Below are positions 1 to 7,707 of a DNA stretch of 64,000 nucleotides, in pieces; position 1 is the first letter of the stretch; every line of letters begins with the position of its first letter. The DNA is from Streptomyces chrestomyceticus JCM 4735 (GTDB taxonomy: Bacteria > Actinomycetota > Actinomycetes > Streptomycetales > Streptomycetaceae). The stretch lies in assembly GCF_003865135.1 (NCBI RefSeq), contig NZ_BHZC01000001.1:6262001-6326000 (forward strand), read 5' to 3'. The notes beneath the pieces were generated by a model. The model made no database searches, was not told where the DNA came from, and saw only the letters and a program-made list of their open reading frames with translations. The translations under genes were made by a program, and so were the position numbers.

Positions 1-1
1 C

Positions 2-244
2 GGCAAGAAGGAAGCGACCGACAAGGCGCGGATCGCCCTGGTCAACGGCGGGTACTCCTTCGTCGAAGGCGGCACCGCGGCGGCCAGGCCGGCCTCCGAG
101 GTCACGTACGCGGACGCCGCCCAGAAGGCGAAGGCCGAGGAGGCCGCCAAGACGCTGGGCCTGCCGGCCGGCGCGGTCAAGCAGGGCAAGGCCGCCTCGA
201 ACGCCGACGTGACGGTGGTGCTGGGGCAGGACTACAAGGGCTGA
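2..244 (+). CDS. LCP (LytR-CpsA-Psr) family protein, C-terminal part only
   Basis: The left edge cuts this gene. About 80 residues in one open frame end at TGA 242-244. They contain an ALVNGGYSF stretch, an AxxTLGLP-type segment and a terminal DVTVVLGQDYKG strand, which is the look of the LytR_C domain that follows the catalytic domain in many actinobacterial LCP proteins. LCP enzymes attach wall polymers to peptidoglycan outside the membrane; their catalytic domain lies outside this window, so activity cannot be judged. In Streptomyces an LCP gene commonly precedes rsfS, which supports the call. Family assignment is moderate because only the tail is visible. Confidence 0.7.
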   Translation, partial: GKKEATDKARIALVNGGYSFVEGGTAAARPASEVTYADAAQKAKAEEAAKTLGLPAGAVKQGKAASNADVTVVLGQDYKG

Positions 245-421
245 GGGGCACCGGACCGGAAGGCCGGTGCCCGGTGGTCCGGGGGCGGTACGGGGCACGG
301 AGCCCGTGCCGCCCCCGGCCGCATCCGGGGCTGTGGCGCCCGTGCACAAAGCCCGAGGGGAGTGTCGGCGGTCCGTGAGACCCTTGGTGGGTACCTGACC
401 ATCCATTCCGAAAGCTGGACT

Positions 422-856
422 GTGACCGCCACCGACCGCTCCATCGAGCTGATCAAGGCCGCCTCGCTGGCGGCCGCCGACAAGCTCGCGCACGACATCA
501 TCGCGTACGACGTCAGCGACGTGCTCTCGATCACCGACGCGTTCCTGCTGGCCTCGGCCCCCAACGACCGCCAGGTCAAGTCGATCGTCGACGAGATCGA
601 GGAGCGGCTGAACAAGGACCTGGGCGCCAAGCCGGTGCGCCGCGAGGGCGACCGCGAGGCCCGCTGGGTGCTGCTCGACTACGTCGACATCGTCGTCCAC
701 GTCCAGCACAGCGAAGAGCGCGTCTTCTACGCCCTCGAACGCCTCTGGAAGGACTGCCCCGAGCTGGACCTCCCCGAGGAGGCCAAGGCCACCCGCGGCA
801 AGGCCGCCGCGCACGCCGAGGCCACGTCGGCCGAGCAGGACGGAGACCTGAGCTGA
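422..856 (+). CDS. rsfS: Ribosomal silencing factor RsfS
   Basis: This 144-residue protein belongs to the RsfS/YbeB/Iojap family, which binds L14 of the 50S subunit and blocks joining with 30S under starvation. Diagnostic segments are DKLAHDIIAYDVSDV, ITDAFLLASAPNDRQVKSI and the DYVDIVVHVQ core. An open frame reaches up to GTG 362, but the GTG at 422 gives the usual family N-terminus (VTATDRSIELI), so I chose it; the ribosome site there is weak. The last bases overlap the next gene at CTGA, implying translational coupling with the phosphatase. The C-terminal Ala/Glu-rich tail is normal for Streptomyces. Confidence 0.93.
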   Translation: MTATDRSIELIKAASLAAADKLAHDIIAYDVSDVLSITDAFLLASAPNDRQVKSIVDEIEERLNKDLGAKPVRREGDREARWVLLDYVDIVVHVQHSEERVFYALERLWKDCPELDLPEEAKATRGKAAAHAEATSAEQDGDLS

Positions 857-1506
857 ACGGGACCAGCAGCGGCCGTGGCCGCCGGATAGTCCTGTGGCGC
901 CACGGCCAGACGGCGTGGAACCTGGAGCGCCGTTTCCAGGGCTCCACGGACATCGAGCTGACCGAGGAGGGCGTGGCGCAGGCGCGGCGCGCCGCCCGGC
1001 TGCTCGCGGCCCTCAAGCCGGACGCGATCATCGCCTCCGACCTGCGCCGGGCCGCCGCCACGGCCCGTGAGCTGGCGGCCGTCACCGGCCTGGAGATCAC
1101 GCACGACCAGGGGCTGCGCGAGACGTACGCGGGCGCCTGGCAGGGCCTGACCCACGAGGAGATCGTGGCGCGGTACGGGGAGCAGTACGCGGCGTGGAAG
1201 CGCGGCGAGCCCGTACGGCGCGGCGGCGGCGAACTGGAGACCGAGGTCGCCGACCGCGCGGCCCCCGTCGTGGAGCGCAGCGCCGACAAGCTGCCGGACG
1301 GCGGCACCCTGGTCGTCGTCAGCCACGGCGGCACGATCCGTACGACCATCGGGCGGCTGCTGGGCCTGGAGTCCCACCACTGGGAGGGGCTGGGCGGGCT
1401 GTCGAACTGCTGCTGGTCCGTGCTGGGCGAGGGTGCCCGCGGCTGGCGCCTGATGGAGCACAACGCCGGCACGCTGCCGGAGCCGGTGCTCGGCGACGAC
1501 GACTGA
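853..1506 (+). CDS. Histidine phosphatase family protein (phosphoglycerate-mutase-like), CTG start
   Basis: This is a 217-residue member of the histidine phosphatase superfamily. The phosphohistidine motif RHGQTAWN is at about residues 16-23 and the second conserved His is in VVSHGGTIR. The first in-frame GTG (973) would remove the RHG motif, so the true start must lie upstream. The only plausible codon is CTG 853, preceded by GGAG at 842-845 with 7-nt spacing and overlapping the rsfS stop as CTGA. No ATG, GTG or TTG lies in this frame between about 760 and the RHG motif. The substrate is unknown; position after rsfS is the standard Streptomyces arrangement. Confidence 0.87.
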   Translation: MNGTSSGRGRRIVLWRHGQTAWNLERRFQGSTDIELTEEGVAQARRAARLLAALKPDAIIASDLRRAAATARELAAVTGLEITHDQGLRETYAGAWQGLTHEEIVARYGEQYAAWKRGEPVRRGGGELETEVADRAAPVVERSADKLPDGGTLVVVSHGGTIRTTIGRLLGLESHHWEGLGGLSNCCWSVLGEGARGWRLMEHNAGTLPEPVLGDDD

Positions 1507-1544
1507 GCGGTCCCGCGGCCGGTGCCCGGGGCCCGGTGGACCGC

Positions 1545-1563
1545 CGCTCCGGGGCCCGGAGCG
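1545..1563 (+). terminator. Short hairpin after the rsfS-phosphatase pair
   Basis: Seven-base-pair perfect stem CGCTCCG/CGGAGCG with loop gggcc and no following T-run. It lies 39 nt after the phosphatase stop and before the tRNA promoter. It may end or stabilise the upstream transcript. Confidence 0.35.
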
Positions 1564-1570
1564 ACCGGAT

Positions 1571-1600
1571 TTCACATTTGGGCTGGTCGCAGGCTAGAGT
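1571..1600 (+). promoter_or_regulatory. Promoter of tRNA-Ala copy 1
   Basis: TTCACA (1571-1576) and TAGAGT (1595-1600) are separated by 18 nt and lie about 55 nt before the mature tRNA 5' end. They fit the vegetative sigma-70/HrdB consensus. Confidence 0.55.
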
Positions 1601-1654
1601 TCTTCTTGTTCGCGGCGCCGCCGGGGAAAACCCCGGAGGAGCGGAACAAGACCC

Positions 1655-1727
1655 GGGGCTATAGCTCAGTTGGTAGAGCGCCTGCATGGCATGCAGGAGG
1701 TCAGGAGTTCAATTCTCCTTAGCTCCA
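1655..1727 (+). tRNA. tRNA-Ala (anticodon GGC), copy 1
   Basis: A 73-nt cloverleaf: acceptor GGGGCTA/TAGCTCC includes the G3:U70 wobble that identifies alanine tRNA. The anticodon stem is CCTGC/GCAGG with loop ATGGCAT (anticodon GGC), the T-loop is TTCAATT, and the discriminator is A. CCA is not fully encoded; CAC follows the discriminator. The sequence is identical to the copy at 6158-6230. Confidence 0.97.
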
Positions 1728-1735
1728 CACCTCGG

Positions 1736-1770
1736 ATGATCCCGTCTCCCACTCTGGGAGGCGGGATCAT
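1736..1770 (+). terminator. Terminator after tRNA-Ala copy 1
   Basis: A 15-bp stem (1736-1750 with 1756-1770; one G-T wobble) closes on loop ACTCT and is followed by TTC. It begins 9 nt after the tRNA and is a clear intrinsic terminator. Confidence 0.75.
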
Positions 1771-1922
1771 TTCGTGCACGGACGGGCGCACGAACCGGTG
1801 CGTAACGGGGTAGACCTCGCCAGGGGCCCGCGATACGGGACCACGCGGCCCGCCCGCGTTCCACGCCGGTCCCTCCGGCCGCCGTACGGCGGTGTGCTGG
1901 TACAACGGGTACGGCGGCGGGA

Positions 1923-1951
1923 CTGACCCGGTCGGCGGTCCGTGGCAGAAT
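1923..1951 (+). promoter_or_regulatory. Candidate promoter of the zinc-ribbon gene pair
   Basis: CTGACC (1923-1928) and CAGAAT (1946-1951) have 17-nt spacing and sit 33 nt before the first ATG. The match to the vegetative consensus is partial. Confidence 0.4.
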
Positions 1952-1984
1952 TCGGACGGCGCCGGCAGGGGAGGAGAGAACGCG

Positions 1985-2224
1985 ATGCCCACGAGCATCA
2001 TGGAGGAGGTCGACGACCTGCTCGATGCGACCGCTCCCGCGCAGAGCGCCGGCCCGCTGCCCGAGGACGCTCCCCGCCCGGCCCGCCCCGCCCGTGGCGC
2101 GAACGGCACCGGCGGCGCCGTGCTCCAGTGCCCCTCCTGCGGCTCGGCCCACGTGGCGCAGATGCTGGGCGACAACGGCGGCATCTCGTTCGTCTGTACG
2201 GCCTGCGGCCATAGCTGGAGCTGA
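1985..2224 (+). CDS. Small zinc-ribbon-type protein of unknown function
   Basis: This is a 79-residue protein. An acidic N-terminus (MEEVDDLLDA) is followed by an Ala/Pro/Arg-rich linker, then a C-terminal four-cysteine ribbon: CPSC at about residues 53-56 and CTAC at about 73-76, ending in GHSWS. This layout is typical of a structural zinc ribbon that binds nucleic acid or protein. The start has a strong GGAGGAG ribosome site. The next gene begins 3 nt after the stop and also encodes a CxxC...CxxC protein, so the two probably work together. I do not recognise the family by name. Confidence 0.75.
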   Translation: MPTSIMEEVDDLLDATAPAQSAGPLPEDAPRPARPARGANGTGGAVLQCPSCGSAHVAQMLGDNGGISFVCTACGHSWS

Positions 2225-2227
2225 CTG

Positions 2228-2461
2228 ATGGGCGCTCACAGCAGGAAATGCGACTGGTGCGGCAGCGGGACGCCGATCGTCCGGGACATGGAGCCGCTCA
2301 ACCCCGAGTACCAGTACTGGTGCGAGGAGTGCGCGCGGGCCCTGGTCATAAAAGGCGACCCGATCGAGACGTACCGCGAACTCGACGGGGAGCCGATCTA
2401 CGGGCGCCTGCTCGACGAACACTGCACGCTGAAGCGTTTCTATTCCTTCGCGACCGCCTGA
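2228..2461 (+). CDS. Small CxxC...CxxC protein of unknown function
   Basis: This 77-residue protein has CDWC at about residues 8-11 and CEEC at about 32-35, consistent with one structural zinc site. The two pairs are joined by an aromatic and acidic segment (MEPLNPEYQYW). The C-terminal half is charged and contains no membrane segment or signal peptide. It sits 3 nt behind the preceding zinc-ribbon gene, an operon arrangement. There is no clear Shine-Dalgarno in the 3-nt gap, which suggests translational reinitiation. The function is unknown; DNA or RNA binding or protein contact is possible. Confidence 0.7.
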   Translation: MGAHSRKCDWCGSGTPIVRDMEPLNPEYQYWCEECARALVIKGDPIETYRELDGEPIYGRLLDEHCTLKRFYSFATA

Positions 2462-2641
2462 GCGCGGTGCGTACGCCCGGCGGCGGGGCGGGTGGTGCGC
2501 GCCTGCGGTGCCACCTGGATCGTTGCCCCTGTGACGGTTCTTGACGGCCGCCCAGCTTTGGCCATGGATGGCCTGTCAGCTACCGCATGGGCGGGTTGAG
2601 CCGCCGTTGCGGGCATCAGTACGAAATTTCCGGGGGAACGC

Positions 2642-2670
2642 GGAACTCCGTGCGAAGGGCGGGGCGTTGT
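2642..2670 (+). promoter_or_regulatory. Possible ECF-sigma-type promoter ahead of the multicopper oxidase
   Basis: GGAACT (2642-2647), 17 nt, then CGTTGT (2665-2670) resembles the GGAAC...CGT/CGTT pattern of extracytoplasmic-function sigma factors. It lies 63 nt before the GTG start. This is motif-only evidence. Confidence 0.3.
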
Positions 2671-2732
2671 ACGCGTGAAGCTGCCGCCGGAGACGGCCGG
2701 CGGCACGGGGGAAGCGATACGGGGGTCGCATC

Positions 2733-4568
2733 GTGAGTGATCTGACGATTCATCCTGTCCGGGAAGCGGTGCCGGACCGGCCGTCCGGCGCGCCGGCCAA
2801 GCGCGAAGCCGTGGCCGGACTGACACCCTTCGTCGACGAACTGCGCATACCGCCCGTCCTGCGGCCCGGCCGCAAGGAGGCGCTGCGCGGCATCGACATC
2901 GACCAGACCGCCACCTGGGTCCGGCTGCACTCCGAACTCCCGCCGACCAAGGTGTGGGCGTACGAGGGGCACTACCCGGGCCCGACGATCGAGGTACGCC
3001 GCGGCCGGCGGCTCCGCATCAACTGGCACAACCGTCTCACCGGCGGCTATCCGGTCACCGCCGCCGAGGCCAAGCCCTTACCGGGCGCGCCCCTGCCCAC
3101 CGACGAGCCGGGCCGCGCGAACAGCACACTCGTGGAAGGCGTCGCCGATCTGCCGCCCTGGACGGTCACCCACCTGCACGGCGCGGTGACCGGCGGCGGC
3201 AACGACGGCTGGTCGGAGAACGCCGTCGCGCCCGGCGACTCCCAGCTCTCGGAGTATCCCAACGACCACCGCGCGACGAGCTGGTGGTACCACGACCACG
3301 CCATGGACATCACGCGGTGGAACGTCTTCGCGGGCCTGGCCGGGATGTACCTGGTCCGCGACGACGAGGAGGACATGCTGCAACTGCCCTCCGGCAGGCG
3401 GGAGATACCGCTGGTCATCCAGGACCGCAACCTCGACACGGACGAGGAAGGCCGCCTGACGGGCCGTCTGCTGCACAAGACGCAGGTCGTGGCCCAGGAC
3501 AAGGACGGGAAGAACGTCTCCCTGCCCTTCACCGGCCCGTACACCCTCGTCAACGGGGTCATCTGGCCCCACGCCGACGTCGCGGCGTGCTGGTACCGCT
3601 TCCGCGTGCTGAACGCGGCGAACAGCCGCACCTTCCAGTTGCGCCTGGTGGACGACGCGACGGGCGCGTCGGTGACGGGCGCGGTGTGGCAGATCGGTTC
3701 GGACGGCGGCCTGCTGCCGCGGCCGGTCCCGGTGGACGGCCCGCTGTCGGTCGCGTCCGCCGAGCGGATGGACCTGCTCGTCGACTTCGGCCGGCTGCGC
3801 GGCCGTACGCTGCGGCTCGTCAACGCCGCGCCCGGGGTGACGTATCCGGACGTGATGCAGTTCCGGGTCGGGGACACGCAGGTGCGCGACCCGTTCGTGC
3901 TCCCGCAGGTGATCTCCCCGTCCTTCGAGCGGCTCACCCACGGCTCGGCGCCCCACCACGGGCACCGGCTCGTCGTCCTCACCCCGCCCGGTCCGGTCGG
4001 CAACTTCCACCCGGAGATGTGGGAGATGGAGGAGATCCCCGACACCGGCCTGAAGTTCCCCGTCGAGGGAGTCGTCCAGATCCACGGCCCGGACGGAAAG
4101 ACCCGCACGTACCGCCGTACGGCCCGGATGTTCGACGACACGCTGAACCACATGGTCCGGCTCGGCGACTGGGAGCAGTGGAGCTTCCTGAACCTGGGCG
4201 GCGCCGGCACCCACCCGATGCACATCCACCTCGTGGACTTCCAGGTCCTCAGCCGCGACCGCTACCCGGCGGACGGCGACCCGAACAGCCCGTACGACAA
4301 CAAGACCGGCGGCACCCGCGTCCCGCTCGAATACGGCGGTACGGCCCCGATATCCCCGGGCGACCAGGGCTGGAAGGACGTCATACAGGTCCCGCCGGGC
4401 CAGATGGTCAACGTGCTCGCCCGCTTCCAGGGCGCGACGGGCCGGTTCATGTACCACTGCCATCTGCTGGAGCACGAGGACATGGGGATGATGCGGCCGT
4501 TCGTCGTCATGCCGCGTGAGGTGCTCAAGTTCCATCATCACCAGCCGGGCGGGCACGGGCACGGCTGA
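2733..4568 (+). CDS. Multicopper oxidase (phenoxazinone-synthase/CotA-like)
   Basis: This 611-residue three-cupredoxin-type copper oxidase should couple one-electron oxidation of phenols or aminophenols to reduction of oxygen to water. Copper motifs are complete: WHN and THLHG near the N-terminus, WYHDHAMD at about 185, HPMHIH at 494-499, and HCHLLEH...M at 575-586 with Met as probable axial ligand. The His-rich tail ([12 protein letters not shown]) may also bind copper. There is no Sec or Tat signal peptide, so it is probably cytoplasmic, unlike the small secreted Streptomyces laccases. GTG start with GGGGG 7 nt upstream. Codon 116 is TTA (3078-3080), so translation should depend on the bldA tRNA. 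Substrate is not predictable. Confidence 0.88.
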   Translation: MSDLTIHPVREAVPDRPSGAPAKREAVAGLTPFVDELRIPPVLRPGRKEALRGIDIDQTATWVRLHSELPPTKVWAYEGHYPGPTIEVRRGRRLRINWHNRLTGGYPVTAAEAKPLPGAPLPTDEPGRANSTLVEGVADLPPWTVTHLHGAVTGGGNDGWSENAVAPGDSQLSEYPNDHRATSWWYHDHAMDITRWNVFAGLAGMYLVRDDEEDMLQLPSGRREIPLVIQDRNLDTDEEGRLTGRLLHKTQVVAQDKDGKNVSLPFTGPYTLVNGVIWPHADVAACWYRFRVLNAANSRTFQLRLVDDATGASVTGAVWQIGSDGGLLPRPVPVDGPLSVASAERMDLLVDFGRLRGRTLRLVNAAPGVTYPDVMQFRVGDTQVRDPFVLPQVISPSFERLTHGSAPHHGHRLVVLTPPGPVGNFHPEMWEMEEIPDTGLKFPVEGVVQIHGPDGKTRTYRRTARMFDDTLNHMVRLGDWEQWSFLNLGGAGTHPMHIHLVDFQVLSRDRYPADGDPNSPYDNKTGGTRVPLEYGGTAPISPGDQGWKDVIQVPPGQMVNVLARFQGATGRFMYHCHLLEHEDMGMMRPFVVMPREVLKFHHHQPGGHGHG

Positions 4569-4645
4569 GAGGGGGAGGGGCAGGCGCTGAGACGGGGCTG
4601 GTGCGTGGCCGGTGTCGGCCCGGCGCTCCGGCCCGGCGTCCCGGC

Positions 4646-5989
4646 TCAGCGCCCCGGTGCGACCGCCTCCGGACCGGCGTCCGGTGCGGCCGCACCGTCC
4701 CTCCGTACCAGCACGGCGGTCAGGGCCAGGAAGACCAGCCCGGCGATCGGATAGATCCCGGACAGCAGCATCTGGCCGCCGTTCTGGTGCAGTTCCTCGT
4801 GATGGTGGTAGCGGTGCGGCACGAACCACAGCGCGAACGAGCAGAAGAGGAGGCCCATCGCCAGCGTCCCCGCCCACCAGCGTCGGCCGGCCCGGCTGCC
4901 GGAGCCGCCGCGGCCGATCGCCTCCGAGCCGAGCAGGATCAGCATCGGTACGCCCCACACCCAGTGGTGCGACCAGGAGATCGGGCTGACCAGCAGCGCG
5001 GTCACCGCACAGGCGACGGCCGCCCAGGCCCGGCGGCCGCGCAGCAGCGCGCCGACCGCCACGGCCAGCCCGAAGACCGCCACGACGGCCGCGGCGGCCA
5101 GCCACCACAGGCCGGGGTCGTGGGTGTGCAGCAGCCGGGCCAGCGCGCCGCGCAGTGACTGGTTGGCGGTGATCTCCACCTCGCCGACCCGGTCGGCGGC
5201 GAAGATGATCTCCGTCCAGAAGCGGCGGGAGTCGTGCGGCAGGACGAGCGCGGACAGCAGCGCGGTGCCCAGGAAGGTGAGACAGGCGACGACGGCCTGC
5301 CGCAGCCAGGGGTTCCAGGCGCCCCGCGGCCCCGCGCCCGCCCGCAGACGCTGCCAGGCCCGTACGAGCCCGGCCAGCGCGAGGAAGACGGCGAAGAGGG
5401 CCGGGGTGAGCTTGATGCCGGCCGCCAGACCGATGCCGACACCGGCCCACCGGTTGGTGTCCTTACGGGTCAGGTCCCACAGGACCAGGACGGCGAGCAG
5501 CAGGTTGATCTGCCCGTAGCGCAGCGTCGTCCACACCGGCTCGCACCAGACCAGCAGCGCGGCCAACCCCAGCGCCGCCGCGAGCGGCGGTACCCGCTTC
5601 GGCCGCCCCGCGAGCCGCAGACCGAGATGGGCGACGGCGACCATGAGCAGGAGGTTGCCGAGGGTGGCGAGGGTCCGCGTCTCCGGCACACCGACCAGCG
5701 TGAGCGGCGTGAACAGGAGCGCGGCGAAGGGCGGGTAGGTGTTGGGCAGGTTCGCGGAGGTCGCGACCATGTCGTAGAGATCCTCGCCGTTGCGGGCCGT
5801 CCAGCCCTCGGCGCGGTAGACCATCAGGTCGACCATCGTCACGTGCGCCAGCCGCTGCGCGACCCAGAAGGCGGCGAAGGACACCACACAGCCGACGGCC
5901 GCCACCAGCAGCGGACGGCGGCGGACGAAGCCCCTCAGCGGGGAGGGACCGCCGGGTGCAGCGGACTGTTCCAGCTCCAGCGCGGACAC
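4646..5989 (-). CDS. GT87-family (DUF2029) mannosyltransferase-like membrane protein
   Basis: This 447-residue polytopic membrane protein has an early VDLMVYRAEG segment with the acidic residue expected in GT-C enzymes. PNTYPPFAALLFTPLTLVG is typical of the GT87 family, whose members (PimE-like) move mannose from polyprenyl-phosphate-mannose onto lipid acceptors on the outer face of the membrane. The open frame runs upstream through the antisense of a tRNA, so I took the GTG at 5987-5989 (VSALELEQ), which has GGGGAG about 10 nt upstream. It converges with the multicopper oxidase. The acceptor is unknown; phosphatidylinositol mannosides or wall glycans are candidates. Confidence 0.8.
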   Translation of the reverse strand: MSALELEQSAAPGGPSPLRGFVRRRPLLVAAVGCVVSFAAFWVAQRLAHVTMVDLMVYRAEGWTARNGEDLYDMVATSANLPNTYPPFAALLFTPLTLVGVPETRTLATLGNLLLMVAVAHLGLRLAGRPKRVPPLAAALGLAALLVWCEPVWTTLRYGQINLLLAVLVLWDLTRKDTNRWAGVGIGLAAGIKLTPALFAVFLALAGLVRAWQRLRAGAGPRGAWNPWLRQAVVACLTFLGTALLSALVLPHDSRRFWTEIIFAADRVGEVEITANQSLRGALARLLHTHDPGLWWLAAAAVVAVFGLAVAVGALLRGRRAWAAVACAVTALLVSPISWSHHWVWGVPMLILLGSEAIGRGGSGSRAGRRWWAGTLAMGLLFCSFALWFVPHRYHHHEELHQNGGQMLLSGIYPIAGLVFLALTAVLVRRDGAAAPDAGPEAVAPGR

Positions 5990-6071
5990 GGCGTACAGCT
6001 CCCCAGGACGAATCGGGCACGGCCCGCCGACAGTACATCGACCCCTTCCCCGGGGGCCCAGGACAACCGAT

Positions 6072-6100
6072 TTGGCAGAAGGCGGGGAGGGCCGTGTAAT
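6072..6100 (+). promoter_or_regulatory. Promoter of tRNA-Ala copy 2
   Basis: TTGGCA (6072-6077) and TGTAAT (6095-6100) with 17-nt spacing make a strong vegetative promoter 57 nt before the tRNA. Confidence 0.65.
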
Positions 6101-6157
6101 GTAGGCGATGCCGCAGCGGGGAGCCGCAAGGAAAAGAACCGCGGCGGACCACAGCAA

Positions 6158-6230
6158 GGGGCTATAGCTCAGTTGGTAGAGCGCCTGCATGGCATGCAGG
6201 AGGTCAGGAGTTCAATTCTCCTTAGCTCCA
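6158..6230 (+). tRNA. tRNA-Ala (anticodon GGC), copy 2
   Basis: The 73 nt are identical to copy 1 (1655-1727), with the same G3:U70 pair, anticodon loop ATGGCAT and A discriminator. It has its own promoter and terminator; sequence outside the tRNA is not shared with copy 1. Confidence 0.97.
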
Positions 6231-6270
6231 CAGAAGGATCAACAGTGAGGTGACTCACAGAGGTCCACGA

Positions 6271-6303
6271 GATCCCGTCCGGTCTTAATGATCGGGCGGG
6301 ATC
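6271..6303 (+). terminator. Terminator after tRNA-Ala copy 2
   Basis: A 14-bp stem (6271-6284 with 6290-6303, two G-T pairs) closes on loop TTAAT and is followed by TTGCGTTTG. It is a strong intrinsic terminator and resembles the one after copy 1. Confidence 0.75.
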
Positions 6304-6387
6304 TTGCGTTTGTGGGGCCTGGGGACCTGGGGCTTCGGGCCTGCGCGGGGCGATCGTGGCGGAGTGCGAGGGCGGAGCCCGCCGCGA

Positions 6388-6795
6388 TCAGGGCTGCTTC
6401 CGCGGTGGATGAGCCGCGTCGTAGCGCCGACGGTTGGCGCCGATCTCCTTCCGGTGGGTGGCGGCCCATTCCCCGAGGGCGACGACGGAGTCCAGCAGCG
6501 TCGTCCCGAGCTCCGTCAACGCGTAATCCACGCGGGGCGGGACGCAGGCGTGGACGGTACGGGTCACGAGGCCGTCGCGCTCCAGTTGTCGCAGCGTCAG
6601 TGTGAGCATCCGCTGGGAGATGCCGGTGACGGCACGGTGCAGTTCTCCGAAGCGCAGGGTGCGGTCGCGGAGTTGACCGATGACCAGAATGCTCCACTTG
6701 TCCCCAATCAGGGCGAGGATCTGCAGTACGTCCCGGCACGCTTCCTCCTCCGTCTCGCCGGGTCCCTGTCCTCCGGCGTTCTTCTGGTGGGACAA
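6388..6795 (-). CDS. HxlR-family winged-helix transcriptional regulator
   Basis: This 135-residue MarR-like regulator has the family signature: a conserved Cys near the N-terminus (EEEACRDVLQIL), IGDKWSILVIGQL, LRFGELHRAVTGISQRMLTLTLRQLERDGLVTR-type recognition region, and YALTELGTTL. The start is TTG 6793-6795, fixed by a perfect AAGGAGGT ribosome site (6801-6808, minus strand) 5 nt upstream. It is divergent from the SDR gene; the 141-bp space contains a CTGACA/TGTCAG inverted repeat that is a reasonable operator. HxlR proteins often sense electrophiles or redox state through the conserved Cys, here at about residue 19. It probably controls itself and the SDR. Confidence 0.88.
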   Translation of the reverse strand: MSHQKNAGGQGPGETEEEACRDVLQILALIGDKWSILVIGQLRDRTLRFGELHRAVTGISQRMLTLTLRQLERDGLVTRTVHACVPPRVDYALTELGTTLLDSVVALGEWAATHRKEIGANRRRYDAAHPPRKQP

Positions 6796-6816
6796 CGGTT
6801 ACCTCCTTGTGCGCAA

Positions 6817-6842
6817 CTGACAGAAATGTGCCGTCTTGTCAG
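6817..6842. promoter_or_regulatory. Candidate HxlR operator
   Basis: Inverted repeat CTGACA (6817-6822) and TGTCAG (6837-6842) lies in the divergent space between the HxlR regulator and the SDR, just upstream of the regulator's ribosome site. Half-site spacing suits a dimer contacting two successive grooves. Confidence 0.4.
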
Positions 6843-6936
6843 GATTCTCACCGTGACCAAGCATGTGGCTACGCACAAAGAGTAAGTATCAGCGCCGGCC
6901 CCTCCGTGTCCGGTCGCTGCGACCGGAGGGGCAGAT

Positions 6937-7647
6937 GTGACGAAGACACTCGTTGTTGTCGGTGCGGGACCGGGAGTGGGGATGGGGGTGGCCCGCGCGT
7001 TCGGTCGGCGCGGTTTCCGGGTCGGGCTGATCGCGCGGACCAAGGAGAAGCTGGATGCCCTGGTCGGGGAACTGGCCGGGCTGGGGGTCACGGCCGCCGC
7101 CTTTCCCGCCGACATCCGCGACCGCGAGAGCCTGACGGCCGCGCTGTCCGCGGCGAGGAGCGCGCTGGGACCGATCGACGTCCTGGAGTTCGGTCCGAGC
7201 CCGACCGGGCCGATCACCCACGCCGCGCAGACCACGATCGCGGACGTCACGGCCCAGTTCGAACTGCACGTGCTGGGCGCCGTGGCCGCAGTCCAGCACG
7301 TTCTGCCGGAAATGCGCCGCCAGGGCGACGGCACGCTGCTGCTGACCACCGGCGTCTCCTCGACGGTTCCGGCGCCCTTCCTGGCCAATGTCGGCATGGC
7401 CATGGCAGGCCTGCGGAACTGGGCGCTCACCCTGCATGCCGAACTGGCGCCGGCCGGGCTCTACGTCGGCACGGTGACCATCGCGTCCGCGGTCGTCCCG
7501 GGCGGTGAGGCCGACCCCGACCTCATCGGCGACCGGTACTACCGCATGTACGAGGAGCGGGATCGCGCCGAAGAGATCATTGGCGACCCGGCGGCCTTCC
7601 AGGTCCTGGTCGACAGCGGGCAGGGGCCGCCCGCAGTCGACCGGTGA
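6937..7647 (+). CDS. SDR-fold NAD(P)-binding protein with degenerate active site
   Basis: This 236-residue Rossmann-fold protein has the cofactor loop VVVGAGPGVGMGVARAFG (TGxxxGxG-like) at the N-terminus and a FPADIRD segment after beta-4, so NAD(P) binding is likely. Aligning GMAMAGLRNW with the usual YxxxKAALRN places Val at the catalytic Tyr and Met at the catalytic Lys; the Ser region (TTGVSS) remains. A normal short-chain dehydrogenase reaction is therefore doubtful. It may be a cofactor-binding sensor, a reductase using another mechanism, or inactive. The start is GTG 6937. It is divergent from an HxlR regulator, a common pairing for stress-responsive oxidoreductases. Confidence 0.8.
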   Translation: MTKTLVVVGAGPGVGMGVARAFGRRGFRVGLIARTKEKLDALVGELAGLGVTAAAFPADIRDRESLTAALSAARSALGPIDVLEFGPSPTGPITHAAQTTIADVTAQFELHVLGAVAAVQHVLPEMRRQGDGTLLLTTGVSSTVPAPFLANVGMAMAGLRNWALTLHAELAPAGLYVGTVTIASAVVPGGEADPDLIGDRYYRMYEERDRAEEIIGDPAAFQVLVDSGQGPPAVDR

Positions 7648-7707
7648 CGCACATGCTCCGCAATGACCGTGCCGTCCGGTTGCCGGGCCAGTGTGTGGCG
7701 GCCTTCC

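Noticed and set aside
3078..5450. A 790-codon antisense frame over the multicopper oxidase
   Set aside because: Arg/Gly/Ala-rich with no motif and antisense to a complete enzyme; typical third-position GC shadow.
1655..6230. Genomic island integrated at tRNA-Ala
   Set aside because: No integrase, transposase, att-like partial repeat or base-composition shift; both tRNAs are full length with own promoters.
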